From: Natrialbaceae archaeon B1-Br10_E2g27
Lineage (GTDB): Archaea > Halobacteriota > Halobacteria > Halobacteriales > Natrialbaceae
Assembly (NCBI GenBank): GCA_001563885.1
Contig: LKMM01000132.1
Span: 1-7,096, forward strand
Direction: 5' to 3'
DNA length: 7,096 bases
This document shows, in pieces, positions 5,829-7,096 of this stretch (position 1 is the stretch's first letter; each line of letters starts with the position of its first letter). Below the pieces are notes generated by a model. That model was given only the letters and a program-made list of their open reading frames with translations. It searched no databases and had not been told where the DNA came from. Position numbers and translations under genes: made by a program.

Positions 5829-5860
5829 GTGTATTGAATGTATTGAAAACATTAATTGTA
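5829..5860 (-). promoter_or_regulatory. AT-rich promoter of the toxin-antitoxin operon with tandem 9-bp repeat
   Basis: This is the most AT-rich stretch of the region, lying 21-52 bases upstream of the antitoxin ATG. On the plus strand TGTATTGAA occurs twice back to back (5830-5838 and 5839-5847), covering the place where TATA and BRE should lie. Two adjacent 9-bp boxes over the core promoter suit an operator for the winged-helix protein and therefore autoregulation, which is typical of toxin-antitoxin operons. No other copy was noticed in the window. Confidence 0.5.
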
Positions 5861-5935
5861 CTGTCACGCCTTCGGTGAGGGGTTGCTGGCAAAAGGCTAG
5901 TCCAGACTAATGGACCCAGATTCCCTCGAAACGAC

Positions 5936-6760
5936 TCACAGATCGTACTGTTCACCGTCGACCGCAAGCGGCTCCTCGAAGGCCTCTTCGGGTGGGTAGT
6001 AGTGGGCGACGTGGACTAACCGCGTTCGGTCGGCACCCAACTCGTCGGCGAGGTCGAGTGCCCCCTCGCGGGTCATGTGTTTGGTCCCGAAGGTGCGTGG
6101 AACACCGGTTTCGTCCTCGTGGCGACCGCCTGCGGGGTGAGTTGCACAGAGATGTGCCGGGACGATGGCGTCGGCTAAAAAGAGGTCCGGGTCGGCGAGT
6201 ACCTCGCGAGAGCGTGCGGGCACCGCATAGCTCGTATCACCGGAGATCGACAGCTTCGCGCCCGTTTCGGGGTCTTCTACCGCGAGTCCATACCCGGAAA
6301 GCGGCGGGTGGTCGACGGGCACCAGCGTGACCCTAAAGCCACAGATTCGGGTCGCCTCGAGTGGCGTCGTGGGTCGGACGTCGACCGCCGAGAGGTAGTG
6401 ATAATCCTCGGCGACCGTCTCGGCGACGCTTTGTCCGGTCTGTGGGTCAGTCTCGTCTGCAGCGTAGACGGCGAGATCGTCGAAGACCCGAAAGGCATTG
6501 CCTAGCCCATCTAAGTGATCGAAGTGGATGTGGGTGATGATCGCCGCCTCGGGCAGGGGAGGGTCGTCGCGCAAGAACTGATACCGAAAGTCAGGGCTGC
6601 AATCGACGAGCAGCGATTCGCCGGTGCGGTCGTTCTCCACGTGAACTGAAAACCGAGTTCGTTCGACACCCAGTTTGCGGGCACGCTTGCAGGTATCACA
6701 CTCACAGCCGACCGTTGGCGTCCCCGTCGTATCACCGGTCCCGAGCAACGTTACGCGCAC
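5936..6760 (-). CDS. PhnP-like metallo-beta-lactamase-fold phosphodiesterase
   Basis: A 274-residue cytosolic MBL-fold hydrolase. The N-terminus LLGTGDTTGTPTVGCECDTC (5-24) has the GTG...P...CxCxxC signature of PhnP-type enzymes; Cys19, Cys21 and Cys24 correspond to PhnP's structural zinc site. The dinuclear metal site is HIHFDH at 77-82, His151 (DHPPLSGYGL), Asp175 (SGDTSY) and His228 (GTKHMTREGA); VHVAHYY at 249-255 (His250, His253) supplies the terminal histidines. PhnP hydrolyses 5-phosphoribosyl 1,2-cyclic phosphate in the C-P lyase pathway, but no other phn gene is visible, so a cyclic-nucleotide-like phosphodiester substrate is as far as one can go. The start is GTG (6760-6758); it puts the beta-strand and GTGD loop at the usual distance from the N-terminus and has GGAGGT 12 bases upstream. 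The toxin-antitoxin module lies 127 bp downstream on the same strand. Confidence 0.9.
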   Translation of the reverse strand: MRVTLLGTGDTTGTPTVGCECDTCKRARKLGVERTRFSVHVENDRTGESLLVDCSPDFRYQFLRDDPPLPEAAIITHIHFDHLDGLGNAFRVFDDLAVYAADETDPQTGQSVAETVAEDYHYLSAVDVRPTTPLEATRICGFRVTLVPVDHPPLSGYGLAVEDPETGAKLSISGDTSYAVPARSREVLADPDLFLADAIVPAHLCATHPAGGRHEDETGVPRTFGTKHMTREGALDLADELGADRTRLVHVAHYYPPEEAFEEPLAVDGEQYDL

Positions 6761-6852
6761 GGTGTCGTGGCCACCTCCGAAACGACGTACCGTCGGCGAT
6801 GACGACGTGCCGTGGACAGATTCGCTCGCCGCCGGTCCATAGAAGACATCAT
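6751..6852 (-). other. Possible upstream ORF in the leader of the PhnP-like gene (33 codons)
   Basis: An ATG at 6852, about 27 bases after the TATA box and so near the predicted transcript start, opens a 33-codon frame rich in Arg (MDRRRANLSTARRHRRRY at residues 5-22). It ends at TAA 6753-6751, overlapping the GTG start of the main gene by 10 bases. Arg-rich composition is what non-coding GC-rich DNA often gives, so this may be chance. Its position over the Shine-Dalgarno site would suit translational control. No function is assigned. Confidence 0.2.
6773..6778 (-). promoter_or_regulatory. Shine-Dalgarno site for the GTG start of the PhnP-like gene
   Basis: The minus strand reads GGAGGT, a perfect anti-16S core, ending 12 bases before the GTG at 6760. 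The spacing is somewhat long but usable. It supports translation from a leadered mRNA, unlike the apparently leaderless neighbours, and favours GTG as the true start because no ATG offers a better fit. Confidence 0.5.
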
Positions 6853-6878
6853 TCGTCGCCCCCTCTTTCGCAGGCGTG

Positions 6879-6887
6879 ATTTATATC
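6879..6887 (-). promoter_or_regulatory. TATA box, probable promoter of the PhnP-like gene
   Basis: The minus strand reads GATATAAAT, the best TATA-box match in the window. Initiation about 25 bases downstream would fall near 6855-6860 and give a leader of roughly 95-100 bases before the GTG at 6760. It lies 67 bases beyond the stop of the upstream partial gene, so the PhnP-like gene probably forms its own transcription unit. The leader also contains an ATG-initiated 33-codon reading frame (6751-6852). The same box read rightward has no gene to serve. Confidence 0.55.
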
Positions 6888-6953
6888 TTCCCCGGCGACG
6901 CCATCTCGAGCAATCCACCGGCGGCACATGGAGCCACCCAGCGTCGCCCCCTG

Positions 6954-7096
6954 TTATGTGTCCCATCGGGCGTCGGCGAGCGTTCGCTGGACGACGTCGT
7001 TGCCGACGGCTTCGGCAAGGGTTTCGAAGCCCGACCGTTCGTTGCGGTCAGTCGCGTTTGCGACGAGCCTCGAGACGATAAACTCCGGCGTCGACC
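6954..7096 (-). CDS. C-terminal fragment of an unrecognised protein, N-terminus beyond window
   Basis: An open frame enters from the right edge and ends at TAA 6956-6954, showing 46 residues: STPEFIVSRLVANATDRN, then ERSGFETLAEAVGNDVVQ, then RTLADARWDT. The composition (two helices, balanced charge, ordinary haloarchaeal codon use) looks like real coding sequence. The competing plus-strand frame here is an Arg-rich shadow, and another minus-strand frame stops after 15 codons. No family was recognised. The gap from its stop to the TATA box of the next gene holds nothing else. Confidence 0.6.
   Translation of the reverse strand, partial: STPEFIVSRLVANATDRNERSGFETLAEAVGNDVVQRTLADARWDT

Noticed and set aside
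5809..5967. Extended start for the winged-helix gene at 5967
   Set aside because: The added 53 codons run through the AT-rich promoter with tandem boxes and into the PhnP-like gene's end.
6812..7081. Plus-strand 89-codon frame near the right edge
   Set aside because: Arg-rich shadow; the minus-strand fragment ending at 6954 has normal coding composition.

Overview
The window looks like chromosomal DNA from a haloarchaeon. The base composition is GC-rich, the predicted proteins are strongly acidic, Leu-Glu is very often encoded as CTCGAG, most start codons have a weak AT-rich box about 25-30 bases upstream rather than a Shine-Dalgarno site, and the genes belong to haloarchaeal families. The species cannot be named from the sequence alone.

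Layout from left to right. (1) 1-839, minus: a beta-propeller-like protein that runs off the left edge. (2) 930-2294, plus: a phosphohexomutase of the GlmM type, divergent from the propeller gene across a 90-bp gap. (3) 2385-3236, minus: an eIF2B-alpha-like protein with its own promoter. It is enclosed by two 87-bp near-identical inverted repeats (2291-2377 and 3369-3455). (4) 3474-5002, minus: an operon of hisI, the histidine biosynthesis cyclohydrolase, followed through an ATGA overlap by a long helical coiled-coil protein of unknown function. (5) 5070-5808, minus: a compact two-gene toxin-antitoxin-like module, a winged-helix protein followed with an 8-bp overlap by a PemK/MazF-type toxin. 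(6) 5936-6760, minus: a PhnP-like metallo-beta-lactamase-fold hydrolase with a GTG start, a Shine-Dalgarno site and an apparent long leader. (7) 6954-7096, minus: the C-terminal end of an unrecognised protein.

Most of the window is housekeeping: sugar-phosphate metabolism, histidine biosynthesis and phosphodiester hydrolysis. Two parts look like additions. One is the toxin-antitoxin module, which has a lower-GC promoter and holds four of the window's eight CTAG sites, a tetranucleotide that is scarce in many haloarchaea. The other is the pair of palindromic repeat elements around the eIF2B-like gene. Each element lies just after a stop codon, in the same orientation relative to the gene it follows. 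As a pair they make the whole eIF2B-like transcription unit a potentially invertible segment. The eIF2B-like protein lacks both residues known to be catalytic in the related isomerases, so calling it a ribose-1,5-bisphosphate isomerase is not supported.
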